Source of the DNA: Nanobdellota archaeon
GTDB taxonomy: Archaea; Nanobdellota; Nanobdellia; SCGC-AAA011-G17; GW2011-AR17
Length of the DNA: 19,500 bases
Assembly: GCA_016784245.1 (NCBI GenBank)
Contig: JADHVA010000002.1
Coordinates: 1-19,500, forward strand
Direction: 5' to 3'
Part shown: piece by piece, positions 7,010-13,120 of the stretch
How the letters are laid out: every line of letters starts with the position of its first letter
Numbering within the stretch: position 1 is the stretch's first letter
Translations under genes and position numbers: made by a program
The notes under the pieces: generated by a model
Told to the model about the DNA's origin: nothing
Database searches by the model: none
What the model saw: the letters and a program-made list of their open reading frames with translations, nothing else

Positions 7010-7528
7010 CTATTTCTTTACTTTCATTTTTTTAATTACAGTTCTATCAGAAATAATTGCAGAATTTCCTGAAGGATCTTCAATAACAATTTTCAATGGT
7101 ATTTCACCATCTTTAATTTTTCTTAATTTTTTCAAAAGATTCTTAGCTTTCTTTCTAGCATCTTTATCATCACTATTATCTCTCTCTCCTTCAATAATTC
7201 TTTGGAACCTATTGATCAATCCTTCTATATTTGAAATAAAGCCTATAGACGCAGGCCCAGGCCTCTGAGACATTCTTATTGTTGGCATACTGATAGATGC
7301 ACTAGAGGACTTAACAACCCTCACTTTCAAATCTTCTTCGCTCTCAGTAACAAATGTGATCTTACAAGGATCTTGTAGCTCAGCAGCTTCAACATCTGAT
7401 TTATAGAAATTACAATTCTCACAATCCATTGAAAATAAGAATACTTTTCCAAAATAGGGAATATCTTTTTCTTCTTCCATTAAAGTCATAGTTTTTTTAT
7501 GACAAAAAGGACATATCTCTTTTTCCAT
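7010..7528 (-). CDS. ZPR1-type zinc-finger protein
   Basis: 172 residues, the length of archaeal single-repeat ZPR1 proteins. The N-terminus has a C4 zinc finger: C6 and C9 in CPFC, C36 and C39 in CENC. It is followed by the beta-rich ZPR1 domain, with the family features SDVEAAE, GPASIGFISNIEGLI and the final DPSGNSAI. In eukaryotes ZPR1 binds translation elongation factor 1A and acts in its folding; the archaeal versions are thought to be related. An AT-rich TATA-like box (GTTTTTAAACAC, about 7552-7562) lies about 28 bases before the ATG, so it has its own leaderless promoter although it follows sepF on the same strand. Position close to the thermosome and prefoldin genes suits a protein-folding role. 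Confidence 0.88.
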   Translation of the reverse strand: MEKEICPFCHKKTMTLMEEEKDIPYFGKVFLFSMDCENCNFYKSDVEAAELQDPCKITFVTESEEDLKVRVVKSSSASISMPTIRMSQRPGPASIGFISNIEGLINRFQRIIEGERDNSDDKDARKKAKNLLKKLRKIKDGEIPLKIVIEDPSGNSAIISDRTVIKKMKVKK

Positions 7529-7564
7529 AATAATAAGAATAAAAAATAATTGTGTTTAAAAACT

Positions 7565-7963
7565 TTACTCAATAACTGTTCTTGGTATGTTTCTATCTAC
7601 AGAAGCAAAATTTGGAGTTGCTACTAACCAATCTTCACCAAAACCTGCAATATCTCCATCGATAGCATCACAAGTTTTTCTCAGTTTATTTACTACTCTT
7701 TTTAATTCAATCATATCTTTTTCTTTTAGAGTAGCAATATTAACTAATGCTATTGTATAACCTTCTCTGAGTGAATCAAGCACAGGTTTAACGTCTTGAA
7801 ACTCTCTTATGTTAAAAGGTTTAACAAGAACCTTTTTTTTATCCATTGTCTGGTGTTCTGGATCAATTTCTAGATAGTCTTCACCAAACTCATCTGGAAT
7901 ATCATTATCTTCTATATCTGAACCAAGAATCTTATCTTTTATTCTGTAAAAAGCATCTTTCAT
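7565..7963 (-). CDS. sepF: SepF-like cell-division protein
   Basis: 132 residues. I choose the ATG at 7963 because GGGAG (7972-7976) lies eight bases upstream and because SepF proteins begin with a short amphipathic membrane-binding helix, here MKDAFYRIKDKILG. An upstream in-frame ATG at 8053 would overlap the previous gene. After an acidic linker the SepF core runs from about residue 45 (KVLVKPFNIREFQDVKPVLD) through GYTIALVNIATL and CDAIDGDIAGFGEDWLVATP, matching the family pattern. In archaea SepF anchors FtsZ to the membrane in the division ring. A TATA-like stretch (7996-8010) suggests its own promoter inside the preceding gene. No FtsZ gene is present in the window. Confidence 0.88.
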   Translation of the reverse strand: MKDAFYRIKDKILGSDIEDNDIPDEFGEDYLEIDPEHQTMDKKKVLVKPFNIREFQDVKPVLDSLREGYTIALVNIATLKEKDMIELKRVVNKLRKTCDAIDGDIAGFGEDWLVATPNFASVDRNIPRTVIE

Positions 7964-8019
7964 TTTAATATCTCCCTTAATGTAAATAGTAATCGAATAT
8001 TTATTTAAATAGATTTCTA

Positions 8020-8253
8020 TCAGAGAGTCTCTAGTTGAGAGACTATATTCCAAATTTGTGGTCTTATATAAGAAGGAACATTTGGATCTTCAGAAAGATC
8101 ATCAAGTTCTTGTAATGCTTTATTTGCTCTTAAACCTTTTTCAACATCTTCATTTTTTAATGTTGATAAAGCACTATTAATTTTAATTTTAACATTTTTA
8201 GGTACACTTTCATCACTAATAATCAAACACAGCTCTTCTATCAATTCTTCCAT
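8020..8253 (-). CDS. UPF0147 family protein
   Basis: A 77-residue all-helical protein of the archaeal UPF0147 family, recognised from MEELIEELCLIISDESVPKN, the central KIKINSALSTL and the end PSYIRPQIWNIVSQLE. The function is unknown. The start at 8253 is set by GAGGAG (8258-8263) four bases upstream; the ATG lies one base after the prefoldin stop, so the genes are coupled. It is commonly found next to information-processing and prefoldin genes in archaea, which this arrangement repeats. Its 3' end lies just before, and its last bases within, the region upstream of sepF. No catalytic motif or cysteine cluster is visible. Confidence 0.85.
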   Translation of the reverse strand: MEELIEELCLIISDESVPKNVKIKINSALSTLKNEDVEKGLRANKALQELDDLSEDPNVPSYIRPQIWNIVSQLETL

Positions 8254-8254
8254 T

Positions 8255-8611
8255 TTACTCCTCTTTTTTCTCCCCTGTATTCCTTTCAATTTCTTTCATA
8301 ATTTCAGCTTGAATTTTTTCAGCTTGTTCTTTAAGAGTCTCTTCTTGTTTAGTAATATTTTTCAATCTTAAACCTAAAATGTCTTCTCTCTCTTTCAAAC
8401 TGTCATGTAATTTATTTTTTTCAGTTTTCAACATAATATTTCCTACAATCTTGTAAGCATCACCCTCGCTATTTTCTAATTCTTTCAAAGCATTTTCAAT
8501 TTCTAATAATTGGGACTGAAATTGTTGTTTTTGACCTAGAAAACTTTGCATTTTTTGTTCAAATAATTGTAACTGACTAATTTGATCCTGAGTTTCTTTT
8601 GATAATTCCAT
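8255..8611 (-). CDS. pfdB: Prefoldin beta subunit
   Basis: 118 residues with the architecture of beta-class prefoldin: an N-terminal helix (about 1-48, SKETQDQISQLQLFEQKMQS), a short beta hairpin (about 55-75, AYKIVGNIMLKT) and a C-terminal helix (about 76-115). Prefoldin is a jellyfish-shaped hexamer of two alpha and four beta chains that holds unfolded proteins with its coiled-coil tips and passes them to the thermosome. The thermosome is encoded 1.5 kb away. The gene is in a tight run with rpoP (one base apart) and UPF0147 (one base apart). The order eL43-rpoP-pfdB is a familiar archaeal arrangement. Confidence 0.93.
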   Translation of the reverse strand: MELSKETQDQISQLQLFEQKMQSFLGQKQQFQSQLLEIENALKELENSEGDAYKIVGNIMLKTEKNKLHDSLKEREDILGLRLKNITKQEETLKEQAEKIQAEIMKEIERNTGEKKEE

Positions 8612-8612
8612 T

Positions 8613-8750
8613 TTATACAGCCTTGATAATAGTGGTTTTTGTTCTTTGTTTATTTAGAATTTTCCCACCACAATATGGACACCTAACTTTTTTCTTAACA
8701 TATTCGGACTTCACGTCTCTACTACAGTTGAAACATTTATATGATACCAT
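8613..8750 (-). CDS. rpoP: DNA-directed RNA polymerase subunit P (Rpb12)
   Basis: A 45-residue zinc protein from ATG 8750 (MVSYKCFNCSRDVKSE, then VRCPYCGGKIL and the basic end RTKTTIIKAV). CFNC and CPYCGG provide the four zinc ligands, and the length matches archaeal Rpb12, which sits at the polymerase assembly platform and helps promoter opening. Longer starts at 8771 or 8828 exist but overlap the upstream gene. At 8750 the sequence GGAG, inside the end of the eL43 gene, lies nine bases upstream, and the protein begins exactly at the conserved region. The gene follows eL43 by four bases. Confidence 0.93.
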   Translation of the reverse strand: MVSYKCFNCSRDVKSEYVKKKVRCPYCGGKILNKQRTKTTIIKAV

Positions 8751-8754
8751 TTTT

Positions 8755-8967
8755 TTATTCTCCGACGACATATGCCTTTCCAGTAAACTTAGCACTACAC
8801 TTTTTACACTCAAAGATTCCCATCGCAAGTCTCTTTGCTGTTAATCTACTACAATAAGGACATTTCTGTTTTTTTCTTTGGACTTTTTCGACATTGATAA
8901 TCTTACTTCTTAATTTTCTACCATATCTTGCCCCGAATCTTCCTGCAGAACCAATTTTTTTTGCCAT
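8755..8967 (-). CDS. rpl37ae: Ribosomal protein eL43 (L37Ae)
   Basis: 70 residues of the large-subunit protein eL43: basic N-terminus with GSAGRFGARYGRKLRSK, then a C4 zinc ribbon (CPYC and CKKC) separated by RLTAKRLAMGIFE, and the usual GKAYVV end. It heads the operon eL43-rpoP-pfdB-UPF0147. Upstream on the minus strand there is a TATA box (CTTTATAAATGG, about 9001-9012) and a GAGG ten bases before the ATG. The promoter begins immediately after the 3' end of the tRNA-Pro gene, so tRNA and ribosomal operon are probably separate transcription units. Confidence 0.96.
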   Translation of the reverse strand: MAKKIGSAGRFGARYGRKLRSKIINVEKVQRKKQKCPYCSRLTAKRLAMGIFECKKCSAKFTGKAYVVGE

Positions 8968-9000
8968 CTTGTTTTATCCTCTTCAATAACTTTTATTCAC

Positions 9001-9012
9001 CATTTATAAAGT
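9001..9012 (-). promoter_or_regulatory. TATA box of the eL43-rpoP-prefoldin operon
   Basis: On the minus strand CTTTATAAATGG predicts a start near 8980, leaving a short leader with a GAGG site before the eL43 ATG. Confidence 0.5.
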
Positions 9013-9021
9013 TTTTGGGAA

Positions 9022-9118
9022 TGGGACTGCCCGGATTTGAACCGGGATCGCCGGCTCCCAAAGCCGGAAGGATAGCCAAATTACCCCACAATTTAATGTT
9101 CCTATTGAAAGGAAACCC
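9022..9118 (-). tRNA. tRNA-Pro(UGG) interrupted by a 23-nt intron in the acceptor stem
   Basis: Read on the minus strand, the body is complete from position 7 on: U8 G9, a D-arm with GG, anticodon stem CCGGC/GCCGG, loop TTTGGGA with anticodon TGG (9058-9060), T-arm CCCGG-TTCAAAT-CCGGG, 3' acceptor strand CAGTCCC and discriminator A (9022). No CCA is encoded. The bases directly before position 7 pair with the 3' strand for four positions (ATTG with CAGT) and then stop pairing. Removing 9093-9115 joins GGG (9116-9118) to ATTG, giving GGGATTG, which pairs with CAGTCCC over all seven positions (one G-U). The mature length is 74. The intron lies between positions 3 and 4 and is flanked by a regular bulge-helix-bulge motif. 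The tRNA identity is certain; the intron is inferred from pairing. Confidence 0.93.
9093..9115 (-). other. 23-nt archaeal tRNA intron with bulge-helix-bulge (noncanonical position 3/4)
   Basis: On the minus strand the precursor folds as outer helix CCACAA (9127-9122) with TTGTGG; central helix GATG with CATT (4 bp, one G-U); 3-nt bulges GGT and AAA; inner helix TTCC with GGAA closed by an 8-nt loop TTTCAATA. Cutting each bulge after its second base removes exactly the 23 bases needed to restore the acceptor stem. This is the hBHBh' form recognised by archaeal tRNA splicing endonuclease. The outer helix and one central base come from the 5' leader and first tRNA base, so the leader must still be attached when the intron is recognised in this fold. 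Confidence 0.82.
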
Positions 9119-9131
9119 ATCTTGTGGATAA

Positions 9132-9951
9132 TTATCCCCAATTCCTACCTCTTATCCATTTTATCTTATTAATAAACTTTGTGTTATCTCGGGCTCTAAT
9201 TAATAATTTCATTGTCTTTGTAATATGGTCATCTTTTCGATTATTTCCTTCAGAAATCCAAATATTTGTTGTACTTATATCAAAAAAACTTAATATCTCT
9301 TTTAGATCTTCCATAAACATTATCCCATCGTTTAGTATATGTTCAGCTTTATTCAAATTAATTTGAATTTTTGTTCTTCTATTATTTTCTACACTTATAC
9401 AACCTTCACAAAGATAAGCGATTTTTATATAATCTTTAGCAAAGTTTTTATTTTGTTTAATCCATTTTGGAATTCTAAATTTTGTTAACGTTTTATCTCC
9501 GGAAGGAGTTCCTTTTTAATGTAAATATTTTGAAACATTCTTATTAAAAAAACCTGATTTTTTGACTATTTTTCCCATAACCAGTTCCTTTCTCAATTTT
9601 TTTTGATTTAATTCCAAATTTTTCATTTATTAATTTTTCAAAAATAATTAAATCATTAAAATTTGTTGAAGAAATATAAAATCCTCCTAGATTTTTACAT
9701 AAATGGCCATCAAATGTAATATAACTTATTATTTTTACGAGATTATTGTCCAATATAAATGATTTTTCAGGTAAATCTTCACATATTCTTTTATGGATTT
9801 TAAGTCTAGCATTAATTTTTGCATTATTTAATGAACCAAATTGTTTAACACAATTTTTATAGAGATAATATGGAATATCTCTTTTTCCAGGAGTTCTTAT
9901 TAATCTTTTTCTAATTTGTTTTAATTCAGATAATATTTATTTTTTATTCAT
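9132..9951 (-). pseudogene. Broken LAGLIDADG homing endonuclease
   Basis: On the minus strand an ATG at 9951 is followed by a stop at codon 5 (9937-9939). A long frame then reads RTPGKRDIPYYLYKNCVKQF and SLNNAKINA, the DNA-binding helix segment seen before many archaeal homing endonucleases. It continues with IISYITFDGHL (first LAGLIDADG helix, catalytic Asp at 9709-9711) and FYISSTNFNDLIIFEKLI. The frame ends at 9544 after a run of seven T on this strand (9546-9552). Shifting by one base continues NKNVSKYLH, then a stop (9516-9518), then GTPSGDKTLTKFRIPKWI, YIKIAYLCEGCIS (second LAGLIDADG helix, about 9399-9428) and TTNIWISEGNNRKD to the stop at 9132-9134. Three lesions mean it makes no active enzyme. 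It ends 13 bases before tRNA-Pro position 1, so it was probably a mobile element linked to that tRNA. Confidence 0.87.
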
Positions 9952-10009
9952 TAATATAGGGAGATTTTTGATCTTAAAAAAGGTAAACTCTAAAAAATTA
10001 AAAATTTTT

Positions 10010-10020
10010 CAGTTTTATAA
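10010..10020 (-). promoter_or_regulatory. TATA-like box upstream of the endonuclease remnant and tRNA-Pro
   Basis: On the minus strand CTTATAAAACTG lies just after the stop of the preceding gene and would start transcription near 9990. It could drive a transcript through the endonuclease remnant into tRNA-Pro, since no clear TATA box lies 25-30 bases before the tRNA. The stretch 9952-10023 holds nothing else I can identify. Confidence 0.3.
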
Positions 10021-10023
10021 GAA

Positions 10024-10437
10024 TTAAGCAGCATTCTCTTTTATTCTTTGTCTAGAAATCAACGCATTTTCCAAATTTTCAATATCTTTAATCAAATTCT
10101 TCAACTCAGCTCTAATAATCCCAAATACTGGTCCTTCAATATGGACTAACAATAATTTATTTTCATTAAGCTTCACTAAAGTTTGATCTAAAGGCTTATT
10201 TTCTTTAGGTTTAGCATCAAAAAAGTTTTGTCCTACTCTTGCCTTAAAAGATAAAGCATTCCATTCAGCACTATTTGTACCAAATAAAAATCCCTTCTTT
10301 TCAACCTTAACAAGAAGATTCGGATTTTTTTTAAGATAAGCATCCATAGCATTATCAAATTTCTTTTTCAGATTTAAAACTCTATTAGAAAAAACATTTG
10401 CTTCTTGAGAATCAAACACAACTTTTATTTTTGACAT
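10024..10437 (-). CDS. Hypothetical protein downstream of uL11
   Basis: 137 residues, starting at ATG 10437 (MSKIKVVFDSQEANVFSNRV), which lies about 26 bases after a TATA box (10459-10468), implying a leaderless mRNA. An in-frame ATG five codons upstream is less well placed. The protein is mixed alpha/beta: an N-terminal helix-rich half with many Lys (VLNLKKKFDNAMDAYLKK), a middle beta region (NKLLLVHIEGPVFG) and a C-terminal helix (AELKNLIKDIENLENALISR). There are no Cys, membrane segments or catalytic motifs that I recognise. It sits where many archaea have uL1 after uL11, but length and sequence do not match uL1. It is followed by the endonuclease remnant. Confidence 0.7.
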   Translation of the reverse strand: MSKIKVVFDSQEANVFSNRVLNLKKKFDNAMDAYLKKNPNLLVKVEKKGFLFGTNSAEWNALSFKARVGQNFFDAKPKENKPLDQTLVKLNENKLLLVHIEGPVFGIIRAELKNLIKDIENLENALISRQRIKENAA

Positions 10438-10458
10438 ACTTACTAATAACATTAAATG

Positions 10459-10468
10459 ATTTATAAAC
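10459..10468 (-). promoter_or_regulatory. TATA box of the hypothetical gene downstream of uL11
   Basis: On the minus strand TTTATAAATC is placed about 26 bases before ATG 10437, which decides that start over the ATG at 10452. Confidence 0.5.
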
Positions 10469-10491
10469 TTATAGAAAAAAATTAAATAATT

Positions 10492-11127
10492 TTATTTAGC
10501 TGCTTTAGCTTCTTTCTTAGCTTCTTTTTCTTCTCTTGCTTTCTTAGCTGCTCTCATTTTAGCTAATTCTCCAGCAAATTGTTTGTTAAAAGTTTTTAAT
10601 TGTTCTTCTAAAACTTTTCTTTTATCGTCACTAACTTCTGTTTTTTCTGCTTTGAAAACTTCATCAAACATACCTGCATCAACATCTTTGTTAATTTCAA
10701 CAGCAATTTTTCCTTCAACTAGGATTCCCATTGCATTACAAGAACCAATAACATTTTTTGAAGCTGCTTTAACAGTTTTTGAAAAGAATGCATCATCTTT
10801 CATTTTTGCAACCTTGATAACATCTTCCATTGCCATATTAGCAACTTTATCTTTATTTGGTATACTTGATCCACTTTTCAAATTTAATTCTTTTTTAATT
10901 AAACCAGAAACAGGTGGTGTACCAATAGAAATTTCAAATTCTTTAGTTTTAGTATCAACAGTAACTTTTACAGGAACTTTCATTCCTTTGAATGCACTTG
11001 TTTTTTTATTGATCTCAGCTACAACTTGTCCAATATTTACTTTTAATGGACCTAAAGCCGGACCTAGAGGTGGTGCTGCACTTGCTTTTCCACCTTCAAC
11101 TAATACTTCAATAGTTTCTTTTGACAT
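10492..11127 (-). CDS. rpl11: Ribosomal protein uL11
   Basis: 211 residues from ATG 11127 (MSKETIEVLVEGGKASAAPP). The N-terminal domain has the PPLGPALGPLKVNIG signature (about 19-33), and the C-terminal rRNA-binding domain covers about 65-145, including the SGLIKKELNLKSGS region. A basic Lys/Ala/Glu tail of about 50 residues follows, longer than in bacterial L11 (about 140 residues) and common in archaea. uL11 builds the GTPase stalk base with 23S rRNA. A TATA box (CTTATAAATAG, about 11150-11157) is 26 bases before this ATG; an alternative ATG two codons earlier (11133) cannot be excluded. The order secE-spt5-uL11 is conserved across archaea. Confidence 0.95.
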   Translation of the reverse strand: MSKETIEVLVEGGKASAAPPLGPALGPLKVNIGQVVAEINKKTSAFKGMKVPVKVTVDTKTKEFEISIGTPPVSGLIKKELNLKSGSSIPNKDKVANMAMEDVIKVAKMKDDAFFSKTVKAASKNVIGSCNAMGILVEGKIAVEINKDVDAGMFDEVFKAEKTEVSDDKRKVLEEQLKTFNKQFAGELAKMRAAKKAREEKEAKKEAKAAK

Positions 11128-11183
11128 AAACATCTGAGAATTTCTAACTATTTATAAGTCTTTTGATTAAATAAAAGAAAAAA

Positions 11184-11678
11184 TCAATCTTCCTCTTCTT
11201 CTTTCTCTCTTCTAATCACTTTTACAGAATCTAACTTCAAAGTTAATGGAATAGGAATCGCTGTTTCTAACAATTCTACAATAATTTCTTCTTTCTGCAT
11301 ATCAACTCTCACTATCTTTCCTTTTTCTCTCTTAAACGGTCCAGAAATAATTTCAACAATATCATTCTTTTGAATATTAACAACTGCTTTAGACTGCTCT
11401 ATCATAGGTTCAATCTCAACATACTTAACAGTTTTATCTAACAAACTTTTAGCATAAGGTACACCTTGGAAAGCTTCTTCAGCACTTCCTCTGTCTCCAG
11501 CTTCTACAAATACATATCCTCTCATACCATGAGGTCTTAGAATAGAATAAACATTTAATTTTTTCTTTAATACATTTGATACTACAAAATCTACAACTTG
11601 ATCTTCTCTATTTGCTGTAGTTCTTAGTGCATAAATTTGACTTTCTTCTTTTTTAGTCTCAGTTTGCTCTTCTTCCAT
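11184..11678 (-). CDS. spt5: Transcription elongation factor Spt5 (NusG)
   Basis: 164 residues: after an acidic N-terminus, the NGN domain (about 13-95, IYALRTTANREDQVVDFVV, with GMRGYVFVEA) binds RNA polymerase over the cleft with Spt4. A KOW domain follows (about 100-155, KNDIVEIISGPFKREKGKIVRVD), and the protein ends with an acidic tail. It raises processivity and couples transcription to translation. The gene starts one base after the secE stop and precedes uL11, the arrangement shared with bacteria (secE-nusG-rplK). No Spt4 gene is in the window. Confidence 0.95.
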   Translation of the reverse strand: MEEEQTETKKEESQIYALRTTANREDQVVDFVVSNVLKKKLNVYSILRPHGMRGYVFVEAGDRGSAEEAFQGVPYAKSLLDKTVKYVEIEPMIEQSKAVVNIQKNDIVEIISGPFKREKGKIVRVDMQKEEIIVELLETAIPIPLTLKLDSVKVIRREKEEEED

Positions 11679-11679
11679 T

Positions 11680-11871
11680 TTAAATTCCTACAACCCATCC
11701 AATAAGGGTAATAATAAAACCAATAACTCCAATTACAAGCATTCCTAATCCTGTAACTTTAGTAATTGCCATGAATTCTTCTTTATTAGGTTTCTTTGTA
11801 ACTTTCAAGACTCTTCTACACTCTTTTGTATAGCTTTTTGTCTTAACCCAGTACTCATTAAGTGACTTCAT
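11680..11871 (-). CDS. secE: Preprotein translocase subunit SecE (Sec61 gamma)
   Basis: 63 residues with a cytoplasmic amphipathic helix (NEYWVKTKSYTKECRRVLKV, then TKKPNKEEF) and one C-terminal membrane helix (about 40-62, LGMLVIGVIGFIITLIGWVV), the usual form of archaeal SecE, the clamp subunit of the SecYEG channel. A TATA box (GCTTTAAAAAGACC, about 11893-11906) lies about 28 bases before the ATG, so the secE-spt5 transcript is probably leaderless. Confidence 0.93.
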   Translation of the reverse strand: MKSLNEYWVKTKSYTKECRRVLKVTKKPNKEEFMAITKVTGLGMLVIGVIGFIITLIGWVVGI

Positions 11872-11915
11872 TAAGAATTAAGTGATTTCTAGGTCTTTTT
11901 AAAGCTTTCTTTTTT

Positions 11916-12551
11916 TCAAAAATCTGTCAACTTAGGCTGAGCGACTTTCTTATACGAAGCCCATGTAACTCTAAATATTTCTGGATATTTCTTCCAATTT
12001 TCTTTCAAAAATGCTTTTGTTTTAGGATCTGAAGGATAACCTGAACCAAAATCTCCATACTTTTCTTTCATATCTTCAATCAAATTATCTCTTGTAACTT
12101 TAGCCAATATCGACGCTGCAGCAACTTCAAGATATCTTTCAGCATCATGTTCTAATTTTATATCTATTTTCACTTTCAAAAATTTTCCCATATAACTTGC
12201 ATAAGCATCAATATTTACACTTGGACAATCCACAATTGCTTTTACTGGTTTTAATTTATTTAAAATCATTGCAGTTTTAATTGCTTCCAACCAATTTAAA
12301 TTTAAATGCGGAGAATTCAAAGCTTCATCAATTTCTTCAGGCTCAACGATAATCAGCTCAAAATCTTTGACAAGTTCTTTTATTTTAGGAAATAATTCCT
12401 TTCTTTTCTTAGGGGTTAATTTTTTAGAATCCTTAACACCAATTTCTTCTAATTTAGGAATATCTGTATCTTCAATAATAACTCCACACATTACCATAGG
12501 ACCTATCAATGGTCCTCTTCCAGCTTCATCTGCTCCTGTTACTAATACCAT
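11916..12551 (-). CDS. rnhB: Ribonuclease HII
   Basis: 211 residues, normal for archaeal RNase HII, which cuts RNA in RNA/DNA hybrids and at single ribonucleotides in DNA. The active-site motif GADEAGRGP (6-14) supplies D8 and E9. Further acidic ligands are D108 (AIVDCPS) and the Asp of AKVTRD (D155). VKDSKKLTPKKR is the usual conserved loop. The C-terminal region contains GSGYPSDPKT, a stretch that contacts substrate in the family. The gene starts two bases after the end of the rpp30 gene, so the two are co-transcribed. Confidence 0.96.
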   Translation of the reverse strand: MVLVTGADEAGRGPLIGPMVMCGVIIEDTDIPKLEEIGVKDSKKLTPKKRKELFPKIKELVKDFELIIVEPEEIDEALNSPHLNLNWLEAIKTAMILNKLKPVKAIVDCPSVNIDAYASYMGKFLKVKIDIKLEHDAERYLEVAAASILAKVTRDNLIEDMKEKYGDFGSGYPSDPKTKAFLKENWKKYPEIFRVTWASYKKVAQPKLTDF

Positions 12552-12552
12552 A

Positions 12553-13080
12553 TTACTTTGCTAACATTACTCCCTTCCTAATAAATCTTCTCTTAAAATC
12601 TAACCTTTTCTCAACATAATCCATCATTACTTCCTTACCTGTCATTCCAATAACTCTAAAAAAAGCTTGAATATCTTTTAATCCTCTAATTTCATTTTTA
12701 TTCTCTGCAAAATTACCAATAACTATTTTCACTTTATACTTTCTACATAGCCTAATATTCTGCATCATTCTTCCAATATATTTTCCTTTCTCTTTAGACT
12801 TTAATACAGATGAAAATGAAAAACCTATAGCAATATTATTATCTCTAGCTAATTTACAAAGAACTTGATTTAATCCTGAATTCCTATGATGTGCAAAATC
12901 TTTTCTATTTCCTAAATGTGGATCTAAAAGCAAATCTACATACTTTGAAGAAAGAACTTTTCGATTAAAATCATCATTTTTCCCTCTAATAACTATCAAT
13001 TTCTCTTTAATTAATTTATTTGGAATTCTATCTACTAAATCAATTTTATATCCTTCTCCATTACAAAGTAACATATCCAT
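12553..13080 (-). CDS. rnp3: RNase P protein component Rpp30
   Basis: 175 residues, at the short end for archaeal Rpp30 (PHP-like TIM-barrel). Recognised from VDLLLDPHLGNRKDFAHHRN, SGLNQVLCKLARDNNIAIGF and YKVKIVIGNFAENKNEIRG. Rpp30 pairs with Pop5 and activates the RNA of archaeal RNase P, which removes 5' leaders from tRNAs. Its presence shows that this organism, unlike Nanoarchaeum, keeps a protein of RNase P. That matters for the tRNA-Pro gene here, whose leader is needed for splicing. A TATA box (about 13096-13112) lies about 26 bases before the ATG, implying a leaderless mRNA. It is first in an operon with rnhB. Confidence 0.9.
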   Translation of the reverse strand: MDMLLCNGEGYKIDLVDRIPNKLIKEKLIVIRGKNDDFNRKVLSSKYVDLLLDPHLGNRKDFAHHRNSGLNQVLCKLARDNNIAIGFSFSSVLKSKEKGKYIGRMMQNIRLCRKYKVKIVIGNFAENKNEIRGLKDIQAFFRVIGMTGKEVMMDYVEKRLDFKRRFIRKGVMLAK

Positions 13081-13120
13081 ATAAAATATAAAAAGAATTA
13101 TTTATATAAAAGTATTGAAA

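Noticed and set aside
9093..9104. A 7-nt intron ATTAAAT that would join GGAAC to TG as the tRNA-Pro acceptor strand
   Set aside because: It leaves an A-C mismatch, is too short for splicing endonuclease, and the GGAA is used in the inner helix of the 23-nt intron fold.
8928..9131. Plus-strand open frame of 67 codons across the tRNA
   Set aside because: It overlaps tRNA-Pro and the eL43 start on the opposite strand and has no ribosome-binding site or promoter; it is an accident of the GC-rich tRNA.
9580..9590. GGAACTGG on the minus strand as a distant first exon of tRNA-Pro (positions 1-7), with the endonuclease inside a long intron
   Set aside because: It lies inside the coding sequence of the endonuclease (KGTGYGKN) and pairs with one mismatch. 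The GGG at 9116-9118 gives full pairing and a complete bulge-helix-bulge.
10583..11137. 184-codon plus-strand frame opposite uL11
   Set aside because: It is the antisense of a certain ribosomal protein gene, with composition explained by its codons. The same holds for the long antisense frames at 1471-1812, 4883-5158, 6530-6748, 12367-12564 and 18265-18477.
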